Positions 25,205-35,073 are shown, counted from the first letter of the stretch. The stretch: 64,000 nt of DNA from Photobacterium lutimaris (GCF_003025555.1 NZ_PYMH01000008.1:1-64000), one strand, 5' to 3'. Numbers and translations are program-made. Notes: generated from the letters alone by a model not told the origin.

Positions 25205-27997
25205 ATGACCAAATATGGACTTCGTGCCAGGGTATTCACCCTGACATTAGCACCGACGCTGATTATTGGCCTGCTTTTGAGCACATTTTTTACCATGAGC
25301 CGGTATCGCGATCTTGAACACCAGCTGATCTCAACCGGTGCCAGTATTATCGAGCCTCTGGCGATCTCCACCGAATATGGCATGGCCGACAAGAACCGCG
25401 AACCGGTCCGGCGGTTGATCAGCTACGCCCATCGTAAGCATTCGCAAATCGTGCGCAGCATCGCGGTCTTCAATACCGATAATGAGTTGTTTGTTACCTC
25501 GAATTTCCACCGCAACTTCGAGGCGTTGATGTACCCCCAGGGCCAACCGATCCCCATGCTGCTGGAAACCCGGCTCAATGAGAACTCGCTGATCCTAAGG
25601 GCACCAATCCTTAAAGAGGGACAATTTAGCAGCTCGTCCATCCCCGGCTATCAGGCCGAAGTCCTCGGCTACATCGCGCTCGAACTCGACCTGAGTGCGC
25701 TTCGCCTACAGCAATACCAAGAAGTATTCACCGCCTTGATGGTGCTCTTGTTTGGCCTGACGCTTTCCTCCTTGTTTGCCTATCGGTTAATGAAGGATGT
25801 GACCCGTCCTATCTCGCATATGGTCAGCGTGGTCGACCGAATCCGCCGTGGCCACCTTGATGTCCGTATCGAAGGCCAGTTGCTGGGTGAGCTGGATATC
25901 CTGAAAAACGGGATCAATGCCATGGCGATTTCACTGTCGGAATACCATATCGAAATGCAGCAGAGTATCGATCAGGCCACCTCGGATCTACGCGAAACTC
26001 TAGAGCAGTTGGAAATCCAAAACGTCGAGTTGGATATCGCTAAAAAACGGGCACAGGAAGCAGCACGGGTCAAATCCGAATTCCTCGCCAATATGTCCCA
26101 CGAACTGCGTACCCCTCTTAACGGGGTGATCGGCTTTACCCGCCAAATGCTCAAAACCCGCCTGAGCACCAGCCAGCAAGATTACCTGCAGACCATCGAG
26201 AAGTCGGCCAACAACCTGCTGACCATCATCAACGATATCCTTGATTTCTCCAAGCTGGAAGCCGGTAAACTGCTGCTGGAAAATATCCCATTCGACTTCA
26301 CCGAGTCGCTGGATGAAGTGATGAAGCTGCTGGCCCCGAGCGCCCATGAAAAAGGGCTTGAGCTAACCCTCAAAGTCGACCACCGTATTCCGAGCGGGAT
26401 GATTGGCGATCCGCTGCGGATCCAGCAGGTACTGACCAATCTGATCGGTAACGCGGTGAAATTTACCGAGCGCGGCAATATCGATGTCTCTGTCGAGCTC
26501 AAAACCGAGCGTGATGAAAGCTTAGAGCTGCAATTTATGGTGCGTGACACCGGGATCGGTATTTCTGAACGCCAGCAGGCGCAGCTATTCCAAGCCTTCC
26601 GCCAGGCCGATGCCAGTATTTCACGCCGCTATGGCGGTACCGGACTTGGTCTGGTGATCACCCAGAAGCTGGTCAGCCAGATGGGCGGTGAAGTCAGCTT
26701 AACGTCCCGCTTGCACCAAGGCTCGACCTTCTGGTTCAGCCTGCGTCTGAACAAGACCGATCTACCGGTGTCCCAGCCAATCGACACCCATTCGCTAGTG
26801 AACAAGAAGCTGCTACTGATCGAGCCAAACATGCAGGCTGCATCGGTAATCCAGCAGCGCCTGATCCGTGCTGGTATTCATGTCACGTACCGCTCAAGCA
26901 TGCCCGACGATGCCGAGCACCACGACTTTACCCTGCTCAACCTGTCACCGGGTGAACAACCACCGCTGGCAACCTTACTCGATCAGGTCTTCAAGGCCGA
27001 GCAACTCAGTGAGAAAGTGATTGTCAGCCTGCCGACCACCGAACTGGCCCTGTCCGAGCGCCTGATCAATGCAGGGGTGACCTCGTGCCTGCCTAAGCCT
27101 TTGGGACACCGTAAATTATTCGAATCCTTGGTCTGTGAGCCGGATCCGTTCAGCGAGCCAGAGCCGCAACCGATCAGCAACGAAGCACCAAGTATCCAGC
27201 CACTGACGGTTATGGCTGTCGATGATAACCCGGCTAACCTCAAATTGATCTCGGCACTACTGTGCGAGCGGGTCGAAACGGTGATCACTGCCAGCGGGGG
27301 CCGCAAAGCCGTTGAATATGCCCACCAGAAAGCCTTCGACCTGATCTTCATGGATATCCAAATGCCGGAAATGGATGGGGTCATGGCCTGTCAGGCGATC
27401 CACGAAACCAAGCTCAACCATGCCACTCCCGTGATTGCCGTTACTGCCCATGCCATGGCCGGTGAACGCGAGCGCTTGATTGAGGCGGGAATGGATGACT
27501 ACCTGACCAAGCCGATTGAAGAGCGGATCCTGCAACAGATTCTTGCCAAGTGGAGTACACCGCACGACAAGCCGATTGCTGAGATCGAGATACCAAGCAC
27601 TGAGCAAGCTGACGCAATGCTAGACACCGCGAACAATGACACAGAAGCGGTAATCAACTCCAATGTCAGCTGGAATTGGGAGTTGGCATTGAAGCAAGCT
27701 GCCGGCAAGGAAGAGCTGGCCAAAGATATGCTGCAAATGCTGCTCGATTTCATGCCCGAAGTGGAGATGCTGGTCAACGAAGCACTTGATGGCAAGGATA
27801 TCGAGCTGTGGCCGCCTATTCACAAGCTCCACGGTAGCTGTGCCTACAGCGGCGTACCGCGCCTCAAGAGTCTGTGCCACACCATCGAGAGCGAGCTCAA
27901 GGCCGGTGCATCCATCGATGATATCGAGCCGGAACTGTTCGAGCTTGTCGACGAGATGAACAACGTGGTCAAGGCGTCGAAAGCGTATCGGCATTAA
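25205..27997 (+). CDS. barA: Hybrid sensor histidine kinase BarA
   Basis: Tripartite kinase that senses metabolic end products such as short-chain acids and feeds phosphate to UvrY (VarA), which drives Csr small RNAs. The 930 residues have membrane segments at about 11-30 and 173-192 around a periplasmic domain, a HAMP (195-245), a HisKA domain with His299 in NMSHELRTPLNG, an HATPase domain (NLIGNAVKF, DTGIGI, GGTGLGL), a degenerate receiver at about 535-640 without a phospho-acceptor Asp motif, a true receiver with Asp717 in FMDIQMP, and an HPt domain with His873 in HKLHGS. The CsrA gene is in the same window. Confidence 0.96.
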   Translation: MTKYGLRARVFTLTLAPTLIIGLLLSTFFTMSRYRDLEHQLISTGASIIEPLAISTEYGMADKNREPVRRLISYAHRKHSQIVRSIAVFNTDNELFVTSNFHRNFEALMYPQGQPIPMLLETRLNENSLILRAPILKEGQFSSSSIPGYQAEVLGYIALELDLSALRLQQYQEVFTALMVLLFGLTLSSLFAYRLMKDVTRPISHMVSVVDRIRRGHLDVRIEGQLLGELDILKNGINAMAISLSEYHIEMQQSIDQATSDLRETLEQLEIQNVELDIAKKRAQEAARVKSEFLANMSHELRTPLNGVIGFTRQMLKTRLSTSQQDYLQTIEKSANNLLTIINDILDFSKLEAGKLLLENIPFDFTESLDEVMKLLAPSAHEKGLELTLKVDHRIPSGMIGDPLRIQQVLTNLIGNAVKFTERGNIDVSVELKTERDESLELQFMVRDTGIGISERQQAQLFQAFRQADASISRRYGGTGLGLVITQKLVSQMGGEVSLTSRLHQGSTFWFSLRLNKTDLPVSQPIDTHSLVNKKLLLIEPNMQAASVIQQRLIRAGIHVTYRSSMPDDAEHHDFTLLNLSPGEQPPLATLLDQVFKAEQLSEKVIVSLPTTELALSERLINAGVTSCLPKPLGHRKLFESLVCEPDPFSEPEPQPISNEAPSIQPLTVMAVDDNPANLKLISALLCERVETVITASGGRKAVEYAHQKAFDLIFMDIQMPEMDGVMACQAIHETKLNHATPVIAVTAHAMAGERERLIEAGMDDYLTKPIEERILQQILAKWSTPHDKPIAEIEIPSTEQADAMLDTANNDTEAVINSNVSWNWELALKQAAGKEELAKDMLQMLLDFMPEVEMLVNEALDGKDIELWPPIHKLHGSCAYSGVPRLKSLCHTIESELKAGASIDDIEPELFELVDEMNNVVKASKAYRH

Positions 27998-28000
27998 ACG

Positions 28001-28072
28001 GGGCTATGGGCTATGGGCTATGGGCTATGGGCTATGGGCTATGGGCTATGGGCTATGGGCTATGGGCTATGG
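28001..28072. repeat. Heptanucleotide tandem repeat, 10 x GGGCTAT
   Basis: Ten perfect copies of the 7-mer GGGCTAT (28001-28070) plus GG, starting 3 nt after the barA stop. There is no variation among copies, so slippage is recent or ongoing. It lies outside the reading frame and before the shared terminator. A three-copy relative (TGGCTAT) occurs at 54233-54253. Confidence 0.97.
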
Positions 28073-28101
28073 TGATATGACCCCCGTAAAGTAGATACAC
28101 A

Positions 28102-28134
28102 CTAAAAAAAATCCCCGATAAATCGGGGATTTTT
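28102..28134. terminator. Bidirectional terminator, barA / acpS
   Basis: AAATCCCCGAT and ATCGGGGATTT pair around AA with A and T runs on both sides, between converging barA and acpS. Confidence 0.92.
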
Positions 28135-28212
28135 ATTGAAACTCATATCTTGTGGGCTGACAGTTCGCATTAACAACCTATTGCCAATAGCCTCTTGCCA
28201 CGGGCCGGAGAG

Positions 28213-28593
28213 CTAGCTCTCCAATACCACCGTCGCGACGGCGTATTTCTTCTCGTCGGCAATGGTCAGATGAACATGGTTCACTCCCATCGCCTCGGCA
28301 AGTTCGGCCGCTTTGCCCGATAATGCCAGCAAGGGTTTACCGCGCTCATCGTTGGTGACAATGAAGTCATGGAAGGTCACTCCGCAGGCAATACCGGTCC
28401 CCAGCGCTTTTGACGCCGCTTCCTTGACCGCAAAGCGTTTAGCCAGAAAGCGCCCCTGATGCTTGAGTGCTCGGTAACACTCATATTCGCTCGGGGTCAG
28501 CAGGCGCTGGGCAAAGGCATCCCCGGTACGGGCAAAAGCTTGCTCCACCCGCTCGATATCAGCAATGTCCGTACCCAAGCCGACGATAGCCAT
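28213..28593 (-). CDS. acpS: Holo-[acyl-carrier-protein] synthase
   Basis: Transfers 4'-phosphopantetheine from CoA to apo-ACP. The 126-residue trimeric enzyme has the magnesium motif GLGTDIADIERVE (Asp9 region) and FAVKEAASKALG with the second acidic ligand. Its first base overlaps the last base of the pdxJ stop codon, and it closes the rpoE-to-acpS gene block. Confidence 0.95.
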   Translation of the reverse strand: MAIVGLGTDIADIERVEQAFARTGDAFAQRLLTPSEYECYRALKHQGRFLAKRFAVKEAASKALGTGIACGVTFHDFIVTNDERGKPLLALSGKAAELAEAMGVNHVHLTIADEKKYAVATVVLES

Positions 28594-29324
28594 TAGCGGC
28601 GGGCACTCAGCATTTCTTCACGCATATCGGCAACCGCTTTGTCCAAACCGTCAAAGACCGCACGGCCAATGATAGAGTGGCCAATGTTCAGCTCATACAG
28701 CTCAGGCAGGGCCGCAATCGGCTTCACGTTGTGGTAAGTCAGGCCATGTCCGGCATTGACCTTGATGCCCTGATCGTCAGCATAGCTTGCCGCTGCGGCG
28801 ATTTTCTTCAGCTCCGCCTGCTGCTCTTCTTCAGTCTCGGCATCGGCGTAGTGACCGGTGTGAAGCTCGATGTAAGGCGCGCCACAGGCAACAGCCGCAT
28901 CGATCTGAGTGCGATCAGCATCAATAAACAGTGAAACCTTGATCCCAGCTTCAGTCAGAGTGGCGGTAGCGGCTTTGATTTTCTCCAGCTGGCCAGCCAC
29001 ATCCAAACCACCTTCCGTCGTGAGTTCTTCACGTTTCTCCGGTACCAGACAAACAAACTCAGGCTGGGTGTCCAGCGCGATCTGGACCATCTCATCGGTC
29101 ACCGCCATTTCCAGGTTCATACGGGTCTGGATAGTTTCGCGTAGGATACGTACATCACGGTCGGTAATGTGACGACGGTCCTCACGCAGGTGGATGGTAA
29201 TACCGTCTGCTCCGGCACGCTCTGCCACCTCGGCCGCATGCACTGGATCCGGGTAACGGGTGCCGCGGGCATTACGCAAAGTTGCAATGTGGTCAATATT
29301 CACGCCGAGTAAGATGTTGTTCAT
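28593..29324 (-). CDS. pdxJ: Pyridoxine 5'-phosphate synthase PdxJ
   Basis: Condenses 1-deoxyxylulose 5-phosphate with 3-amino-2-oxopropyl phosphate to give pyridoxine phosphate. The 243-residue TIM barrel has NIDHIATLRNARGTRYPDP near the N terminus and GADGITIHLREDRRHI. The related step by erythrose-4-phosphate dehydrogenase (epd) is encoded at 59776. The ATG overlaps recO by 4 nt. Confidence 0.96.
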   Translation of the reverse strand: MNNILLGVNIDHIATLRNARGTRYPDPVHAAEVAERAGADGITIHLREDRRHITDRDVRILRETIQTRMNLEMAVTDEMVQIALDTQPEFVCLVPEKREELTTEGGLDVAGQLEKIKAATATLTEAGIKVSLFIDADRTQIDAAVACGAPYIELHTGHYADAETEEEQQAELKKIAAAASYADDQGIKVNAGHGLTYHNVKPIAALPELYELNIGHSIIGRAVFDGLDKAVADMREEMLSARR

Positions 29325-30031
29325 TTTCCGGTACTCCTTCCTCTAGGGATAAACAATTCCCTGCTTTTTAATGGTTTGCCGCCAAGATAAGGCTTTAGGG
29401 CGATGCGTGTAAAGCGCTTTGCCGCCCGGAGCTGGTCTGGGGTTTCGAAACGGCGGGCCGCAACGGCTTTGAGCTGCTCACCGGTAAAGGTCAATTGCCC
29501 CATTTTCAGCGAGGCGATAAAGCCCAGCTGCTCCCGGTAGTTGTAGGTCATCGAATCATCCACCGGCAAGCCGCTGCCCGCGCAGTGGAGAAAGTCGATG
29601 CCGTAGCCCAAATGTTGCAGTAACGCGAGCTCGAAACGCCGTAATGCTGGCTCTGGATTCTCCGCCTGTGCCAGTTCACGCAGCACATTCAGGTAATCCA
29701 GAAACAACACAGGGTAAGGGGTATTCGTCTCCAGTACTCGAGCCAATAACTCATTGACGTACATGGCTGAATACAAGATGTAACTGCGCATCGGCAGGCC
29801 GATACTGATTGGCTCGGCATGAGTTAATACGGGCATACTGCCCTTGCCGGACCACTTCATGAAGAGTGGAGTGAAGGGCTGGAGTGCCCCTTTGAGGTTA
29901 GAGCGCTTGCGGCGCGCTCCTTTTGACAGGAGAGTAAGACGGCCTGAATCCTCGCTGAAGACATCGAGGATCAGGCTCGTCTCGCTATAAGGACGAGAAT
30001 GAAGGACAAAACAACGCTGAAGCCCTTCCAT
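29321..30031 (-). CDS. recO: DNA repair protein RecO
   Basis: RecFOR pathway mediator that loads RecA onto SSB-coated single-stranded DNA and anneals strands. The 236 residues have an N-terminal OB fold (FVLHSRPYSETSLILDVFSEDSGRL) and a helical C-terminal domain; the zinc-finger cysteines of some Gram-positive RecO are absent, as is usual for Enterobacterales and Vibrionales. It is 8 nt after era. Confidence 0.95.
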   Translation of the reverse strand: MEGLQRCFVLHSRPYSETSLILDVFSEDSGRLTLLSKGARRKRSNLKGALQPFTPLFMKWSGKGSMPVLTHAEPISIGLPMRSYILYSAMYVNELLARVLETNTPYPVLFLDYLNVLRELAQAENPEPALRRFELALLQHLGYGIDFLHCAGSGLPVDDSMTYNYREQLGFIASLKMGQLTFTGEQLKAVAARRFETPDQLRAAKRFTRIALKPYLGGKPLKSRELFIPRGRSTGK

Positions 30032-30039
30032 TCGCTACC

Positions 30040-30945
30040 TTATAGATCGTCAATATAGCCTAGGCTACGCAGGGCACGTTCATCATCTGCCCAACCGGAT
30101 TTCACTTTTACCCATAGCTCAAGGTACACCTTGCGCTCGAACAGATCTTCCATATCAATACGGGCTTCACGGCCGATGACTTTCATCTTCTCACCATTTT
30201 TACCGATCACCATTTTCTTCTGGCCTTTACGTTCAACCAGAATCAAACCATTGATATCAAAACCGTTAGTACGTGGGTTGAAATCGAAACGTTCAATTTC
30301 TACCGTTACCGAGTACGGCAGTTCATCACCCAAGAAACGCATCAGTTTCTCACGGATAATTTCTGAAGCCATAAAGCGCTGAGAACGGTCAGTGACGTAC
30401 TCTTCCGGGAAGTAATATTCGCCTTCAGGTAAGTGCTCACGTACGATCTTCTCAACGGCATCTACGTTAGTACCGCTTTTCGCTGAAATAGGCACAACAT
30501 CAACAAAGTCCATTTTCTTAGACAATGCATCTAGATGCGGGAATAAGTCGCCTTTTTCTTTAACATTATCAACTTTGTTGATCAACAGTACTGTTGGTAA
30601 CTCACTCTTTTTAAGCTTGTTCAGTACCATCTCATCATCGTCAGTCCACATGGTACCGTCGACCAAGAACAGTACCAACTCGACATCAGTCAGCGAGCTG
30701 CTGGCCGCACGGTTCATCAAACGGTTGATAGTCCGCTTCTCTTCAATGTGCAGACCTGGGGTATCAACATAAACCGCCTGGTAGCCATCGCGGGTATCAA
30801 CACCCATGATACGGTGGCGCGTAGTCTGAGGTTTACGCGAAGTAATAGAGAGCTTCTGTCCGACAAGACGGTTCAGGAGCGTCGATTTGCCTACATTCGG
30901 GCGACCGACGATGGCAATAAAGCCACAGTGTTGCTTATCTGTCAT
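30040..30945 (-). CDS. era: GTPase Era
   Basis: Binds the 3' end of 16S rRNA and assists 30S maturation. The 301-residue protein has G1 GRPNVGKSTLLN, G3 DTPGLH, G4 NKVD and a C-terminal KH domain with VIGKNGEKMKVIGREARIDME. Its start overlaps rnc by 4 nt; the rnc-era pair links rRNA cleavage with subunit assembly. Confidence 0.98.
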   Translation of the reverse strand: MTDKQHCGFIAIVGRPNVGKSTLLNRLVGQKLSITSRKPQTTRHRIMGVDTRDGYQAVYVDTPGLHIEEKRTINRLMNRAASSSLTDVELVLFLVDGTMWTDDDEMVLNKLKKSELPTVLLINKVDNVKEKGDLFPHLDALSKKMDFVDVVPISAKSGTNVDAVEKIVREHLPEGEYYFPEEYVTDRSQRFMASEIIREKLMRFLGDELPYSVTVEIERFDFNPRTNGFDINGLILVERKGQKKMVIGKNGEKMKVIGREARIDMEDLFERKVYLELWVKVKSGWADDERALRSLGYIDDL

Positions 30946-31616
30946 GATTCCAACTGCTTAAGCGCAATTTCTGCCGCTGCCTGCTCTGCCTTGCGCCGAC
31001 TGCCGCCTTTACCGATAACAGGCTTCTCCAAGCCTGCCACTTCACACTGCACCGTAAACTCTTGGTTATGTGCCTCACCATGTACCTTAGTTACCGTATA
31101 GGCAGGTAATGGCTGGCGACGTCCCTGCAGGCATTCCTGCAGGCGCGTTTTCGGATCTTTCTGGTTGATGCCCGGCTTGATCGTTTCAAGGCGGGACTGA
31201 TACCAGCTCAACACGATACCGCGCACTTTCTCAATATCGCTATCGAGGTAGATAGCGCCTATGATTGCCTCGACACAGTCAGCCAGAATCGAATCACGGC
31301 GGAAACCACCGCTCTTCAACTCGCCAGGGCCAAGCAACAAGTGATCGCCAAGATCAAACTCGCGGCCTAACTCAGCCAGTGTCTTGCCGCGTACCAGCGT
31401 GGCACGCATGCGGCTCATGTCGCCTTCATCCACTTCAGGGAAGCGGTGGTAGAGATCATCAGCGATCACGAAGCTGAGGATCGAATCGCCCAAAAATTCC
31501 AGACGCTCGTTGTGTGTCCCATTGGCACTGCGGTGTGTCAGTGCCAGGGTCATCAAATCAAGATTGTTAAATTGGTAGCCCAGCTTGCGCTGGAGCCTGT
31601 TTGCAGGAGTGGTCAT
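30942..31616 (-). CDS. rnc: Ribonuclease III
   Basis: Double-strand-specific endoribonuclease that processes rRNA precursors and many mRNAs. The 224-residue protein has the catalytic signature ERLEFLGDSILSFVIAD (about 38-54), the second acidic cluster DCVEAIIGAIYLD and a C-terminal double-stranded RNA-binding domain (NPKTRLQECLQ-type start, ending GGSRRKAEQAAAEIAL). It is between lepB and era, the standard order; in E. coli it autoregulates by cleaving its own leader. Confidence 0.97.
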   Translation of the reverse strand: MTTPANRLQRKLGYQFNNLDLMTLALTHRSANGTHNERLEFLGDSILSFVIADDLYHRFPEVDEGDMSRMRATLVRGKTLAELGREFDLGDHLLLGPGELKSGGFRRDSILADCVEAIIGAIYLDSDIEKVRGIVLSWYQSRLETIKPGINQKDPKTRLQECLQGRRQPLPAYTVTKVHGEAHNQEFTVQCEVAGLEKPVIGKGGSRRKAEQAAAEIALKQLES

Positions 31617-31626
31617 TTTTTCCCGA

Positions 31627-32526
31627 TCAGTTTATGCCACCGATGCGGCTAAAGCGCACACCGGTAGGAATCCAAGATGGAAGTGCACTGTCAGCACCTC
31701 GTTCAAACTCAAAGCTGATCCAGATCCCGACCGCCTTGCCCACTAGATTAGCTTCAGGTACGAAGCCCCAGTAACGGCTATCTGCACTGTTGTCGCGGTT
31801 GTCGCCCATCACGAAATACTGGCCTTCAGGCACAACCCACTCGCTGCTCCCCGGGCGTGGCTGGTAGGCCAACGTACGGTCACGTTTCAGTGGGTGTACC
31901 AGGATCTGGTGTTCATGCTCGCCCAACTGTTCGTTGAACTGCACCAGACGGGTCATACCCTGGCTAAATTCGCTATCGGTCATCTCTGTCAACGGTACAG
32001 GCTTGCACTCGCTTGATCCTTTCGTCGCCACACAAATTTGTTTGTGGGCACTGTAACGAACGGTATCGCCCGGTAAGCCAACGACACGCTTGATGTAATC
32101 GATGTTCGGCTGAGGCGGGTATTTGAATACCACAATGTCACCACGCTCTGGCTCACCGGTTTCAACCATCTGATGACGGAAAACCGGGTCTTTCAGACCG
32201 TAGGAAAACTTCTCAACCAGAATGAAATCACCGACTAGCAAGGTCGGCATCATCGAACCGGATGGGATCTGGAACGGCTCATAAATAAATGAGCGAAATA
32301 CCATAATGAGCGCGATCACCGGAAACATCGAACTGGCAGATTCTACCCAGCTCGGTTGCGGTGCCACGGTCTGTAGAGTTTTAGCATCCACCTGTTCGCC
32401 GGCATTGGCTGCCGCCGCTTCAATTTTTAATTGGCGCTTCGGCGCCCAGATAAATTTATCCAGAGCCCAAATGATCCCGGTTACCAATGTTGCCAGTACC
32501 AGGATAAGCGAAAAAGTATTTGCCAT
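31627..32526 (-). CDS. lepB: Signal peptidase I
   Basis: Inner-membrane serine protease that removes signal peptides from exported proteins. The 299-residue protein has a first membrane segment (about 5-22), a cytoplasmic loop, a second segment (about 66-85), the catalytic Ser in PSGSMMPTLLVGDFILVEKF, the general-base Lys in YIKRVVGLPGD and box E GDNRDNSADSR. It lies between lepA and rnc with 174 bp to lepA, which leaves room for an extra promoter. Confidence 0.97.
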   Translation of the reverse strand: MANTFSLILVLATLVTGIIWALDKFIWAPKRQLKIEAAAANAGEQVDAKTLQTVAPQPSWVESASSMFPVIALIMVFRSFIYEPFQIPSGSMMPTLLVGDFILVEKFSYGLKDPVFRHQMVETGEPERGDIVVFKYPPQPNIDYIKRVVGLPGDTVRYSAHKQICVATKGSSECKPVPLTEMTDSEFSQGMTRLVQFNEQLGEHEHQILVHPLKRDRTLAYQPRPGSSEWVVPEGQYFVMGDNRDNSADSRYWGFVPEANLVGKAVGIWISFEFERGADSALPSWIPTGVRFSRIGGIN

Positions 32527-32700
32527 TATCTTCCCTACTTATATCAATTACCAAGTCAGCGTAACGGCTACTGCCGATTACAGCCCACTCGATATAACAA
32601 TGCAGCAAGACGAGCCTGCTGCATTGCTTCTGTTATCAATGTCTTTGCTTATGGTAGCAAGGGGGACATAAAATCGTCCACTGATAACAATAAGTTATAG

Positions 32701-34497
32701 TTATTTGTCTTTGCCTACGTGCAAAATAGCAAGGAACGCTTCCTGTGGCAGTTCGACATTACCGATCTGCTTCATTCGCTTCTTACCTTCTTTCTGCTTC
32801 TGCAGGAGCTTTTTCTTACGGCTAATATCACCGCCGTAACACTTCGCGATTACGTTTTTGCGTAGCTGCTTAACGGTTGCACGAGCGATGATCATACCGC
32901 CAATTGCAGCCTGGATAGCAATATCGAACATCTGGCGAGGAATGAATTCCTTCATTTTATCAACCAAATCACGACCACGACCATTGGCATTGTCTTTGTG
33001 GGTAATAATCGCCAGCGCATCAACACGCTCACCATTGATCATCACATCAACACGAACCATGTTAGATGGCTCATAGCGTTGGAAGTTGTAATCCAGCGAT
33101 GCATAACCGCGAGACGTCGACTTCAAGCGGTCGAAGAAGTCCAATACCACTTCAGACATCGGAATATCGTATGTCAGGGCAACTTGGTTACCGTGGTAAA
33201 CCATGTCAACCTGCATACCACGCTTCTCAACACACAAGGTGATCACGTTGCCGAGGTATTCACTTGGTACCAAGATATTACAGCGTGCAATAGGCTCGCC
33301 GATCACTTCGATATCGTTAACTGCTGGTAATTTCGATGGGCTATCAACATAGATCATCGAACCATCAGATTTCTCGACCTCGTAAACTACCGTCGGTGCC
33401 GTGGTGATCAGCGCAAGGTTATATTCTCGCTCCAAACGCTCCTGGATAATTTCCATATGCAGCATACCAAGGAAGCCACAACGGAAACCAAAACCTAGAG
33501 CTGCTGAGCTTTCTGGTTCGTAGAACAAAGAGGCATCGTTAAGGCTAAGCTTACCTAGCGCATCTCGGAAGTTCTCGTAGTCATCAGAAGAGACCGGGAA
33601 CAAACCAGCATATACCTGCGGCTTCACCTTTTGGAAACCAGGAAGCGCTTTTTCGCAGCCATTCTTCGCCAAGGTCAAGGTATCACCCACAGGCGCACCC
33701 AGGATATCTTTGATACCACAAACAACCCAGCCTACTTCGCCCGTATTCAACTCTGTGGTATCGACTTGTTTTGGTGTGAAGATACCGAGACGGTCAACAC
33801 CCCAAACCTGGTCGGTACTCATTACCTTGATTTTGTCGTTCTTCTTCAGTTTACCGTTTTTAATACGGACCAAAGAAACAACACCCAGGTAGTTATCGAA
33901 CCATGAATCGATGATCAAAGCCTGAAGCGGCGCGTCAGGATCGCCTTCTGGCGCTGGAATAGCAGATACAATATTTTCTAGAACATCGTCAACACCCAGA
34001 CCCGTCTTCGCTGAACAACGCGTCGCTTCTAGGGCATCGATACCAACAATGTCTTCAATTTCTTCTGCTACGCGCTCAGGATCGGCCGCTGGCAAGTCAA
34101 TCTTGTTCAAGATTGGCACGACTTCCAGATCCATTTCCATTGCTGTGTAACAGTTTGCCAGTGTTTGAGCCTCAACCCCCTGGCCGGCATCGACAACCAA
34201 TAGCGCACCTTCACAGGCCGCCAGAGAACGCGATACTTCATATGAAAAGTCCACGTGTCCCGGGGTATCGATAAAGTTTAACTGGTAGGTTTCACCATCT
34301 TTAGCCGTATAGTCGAGCGTCACGCTCTGGGCTTTGATAGTGATACCGCGTTCGCGTTCAAGATCCATGGAATCCAGAACCTGCGCAGCCATTTCACGAT
34401 CGGAAAGGCCGCCACAGACTTGGATTAGACGGTCGGATAAGGTCGACTTACCATGGTCGATATGTGCAATAATCGAAAAGTTACGAATGTGCTTCAT
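32701..34497 (-). CDS. lepA: Elongation factor 4 (LepA)
   Basis: Ribosome-associated GTPase proposed to back-translocate or to aid 30S biogenesis. The 598-residue protein has the G1 AHIDHGKSTLSDRL, G3 DTPGHVDF, G4 NKIDLP and the LepA-only C-terminal domain ending in the basic KKKLLQKQKEGKKRMK. It is 78 nt downstream of rseC, at the end of the rpoE-rseABC set. Confidence 0.98.
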   Translation of the reverse strand: MKHIRNFSIIAHIDHGKSTLSDRLIQVCGGLSDREMAAQVLDSMDLERERGITIKAQSVTLDYTAKDGETYQLNFIDTPGHVDFSYEVSRSLAACEGALLVVDAGQGVEAQTLANCYTAMEMDLEVVPILNKIDLPAADPERVAEEIEDIVGIDALEATRCSAKTGLGVDDVLENIVSAIPAPEGDPDAPLQALIIDSWFDNYLGVVSLVRIKNGKLKKNDKIKVMSTDQVWGVDRLGIFTPKQVDTTELNTGEVGWVVCGIKDILGAPVGDTLTLAKNGCEKALPGFQKVKPQVYAGLFPVSSDDYENFRDALGKLSLNDASLFYEPESSAALGFGFRCGFLGMLHMEIIQERLEREYNLALITTAPTVVYEVEKSDGSMIYVDSPSKLPAVNDIEVIGEPIARCNILVPSEYLGNVITLCVEKRGMQVDMVYHGNQVALTYDIPMSEVVLDFFDRLKSTSRGYASLDYNFQRYEPSNMVRVDVMINGERVDALAIITHKDNANGRGRDLVDKMKEFIPRQMFDIAIQAAIGGMIIARATVKQLRKNVIAKCYGGDISRKKKLLQKQKEGKKRMKQIGNVELPQEAFLAILHVGKDK

Positions 34498-34575
34498 GAA
34501 TTGGCGTGACTAACTCGTGATTAAAAATGAATGGGATCTACAGATCAAGTTGACGGATTCTACCGAATTTCGCCG

Positions 34576-35073
34576 CTAGCCGCTATCTTTCGATGCGCCA
34601 TTTATTGCTAACGCTGCCGAAACCGGATTACCGAGCACCCGGATCAGGTGAGGTTTATAGGCTGAGGTCCCTTCTACCCGCATCGCCAATCGGCGTGCCA
34701 AACCCAATCCAAGCGCCGCACTTACCAGTGCCGTCAAGATCACTCCCAGCTCTCCGCCACCTGCCAATGTCACAAACCACCACTGACCAAGCGCCGCTCC
34801 TAGCACTAAGCATAGCAAAGGCAGCACATAAACTAAGGTTGCCGAATGAAGCATGCTGCGTTCGGACAAGCCAATCTCGACCACATCACCGACCTTAACC
34901 GGTTTATCGGTTGCAATTTTGAGCTGGTGCTGACGCCCCGGCAGCGCTTTGCTGACGATACCAGTGCCGCAACTATCGCGCGAGGCACAGCTGCCGCAAC
35001 TGGTTTGTTGCTGGCAGCTAACAGTGATCTCACCGGGTTCGGCGGCGATCACTTCAGCCAGTGAGCGCATCAT
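34576..35073 (-). CDS. rseC: SoxR-reducing / sigma-E system protein RseC
   Basis: Inner-membrane protein of the RseC/MucC family, the least understood member of the rpoE operon; E. coli RseC works with the Rsx complex in reducing SoxR. The 165 residues have a cysteine cluster SCGSCASRDSCGTG (about 25-38) and two membrane segments (about 79-98 and 104-124). The ATG overlaps the rseB stop by 4 nt. Confidence 0.93.
   Translation of the reverse strand: MMRSLAEVIAAEPGEITVSCQQQTSCGSCASRDSCGTGIVSKALPGRQHQLKIATDKPVKVGDVVEIGLSERSMLHSATLVYVLPLLCLVLGAALGQWWFVTLAGGGELGVILTALVSAALGLGLARRLAMRVEGTSAYKPHLIRVLGNPVSAALAINGASKDSG

Noticed and set aside
28001..28072. Possible phase-variable tract within barA
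   Set aside because: The repeats start after the barA stop codon, so copy-number change cannot shift its reading frame.
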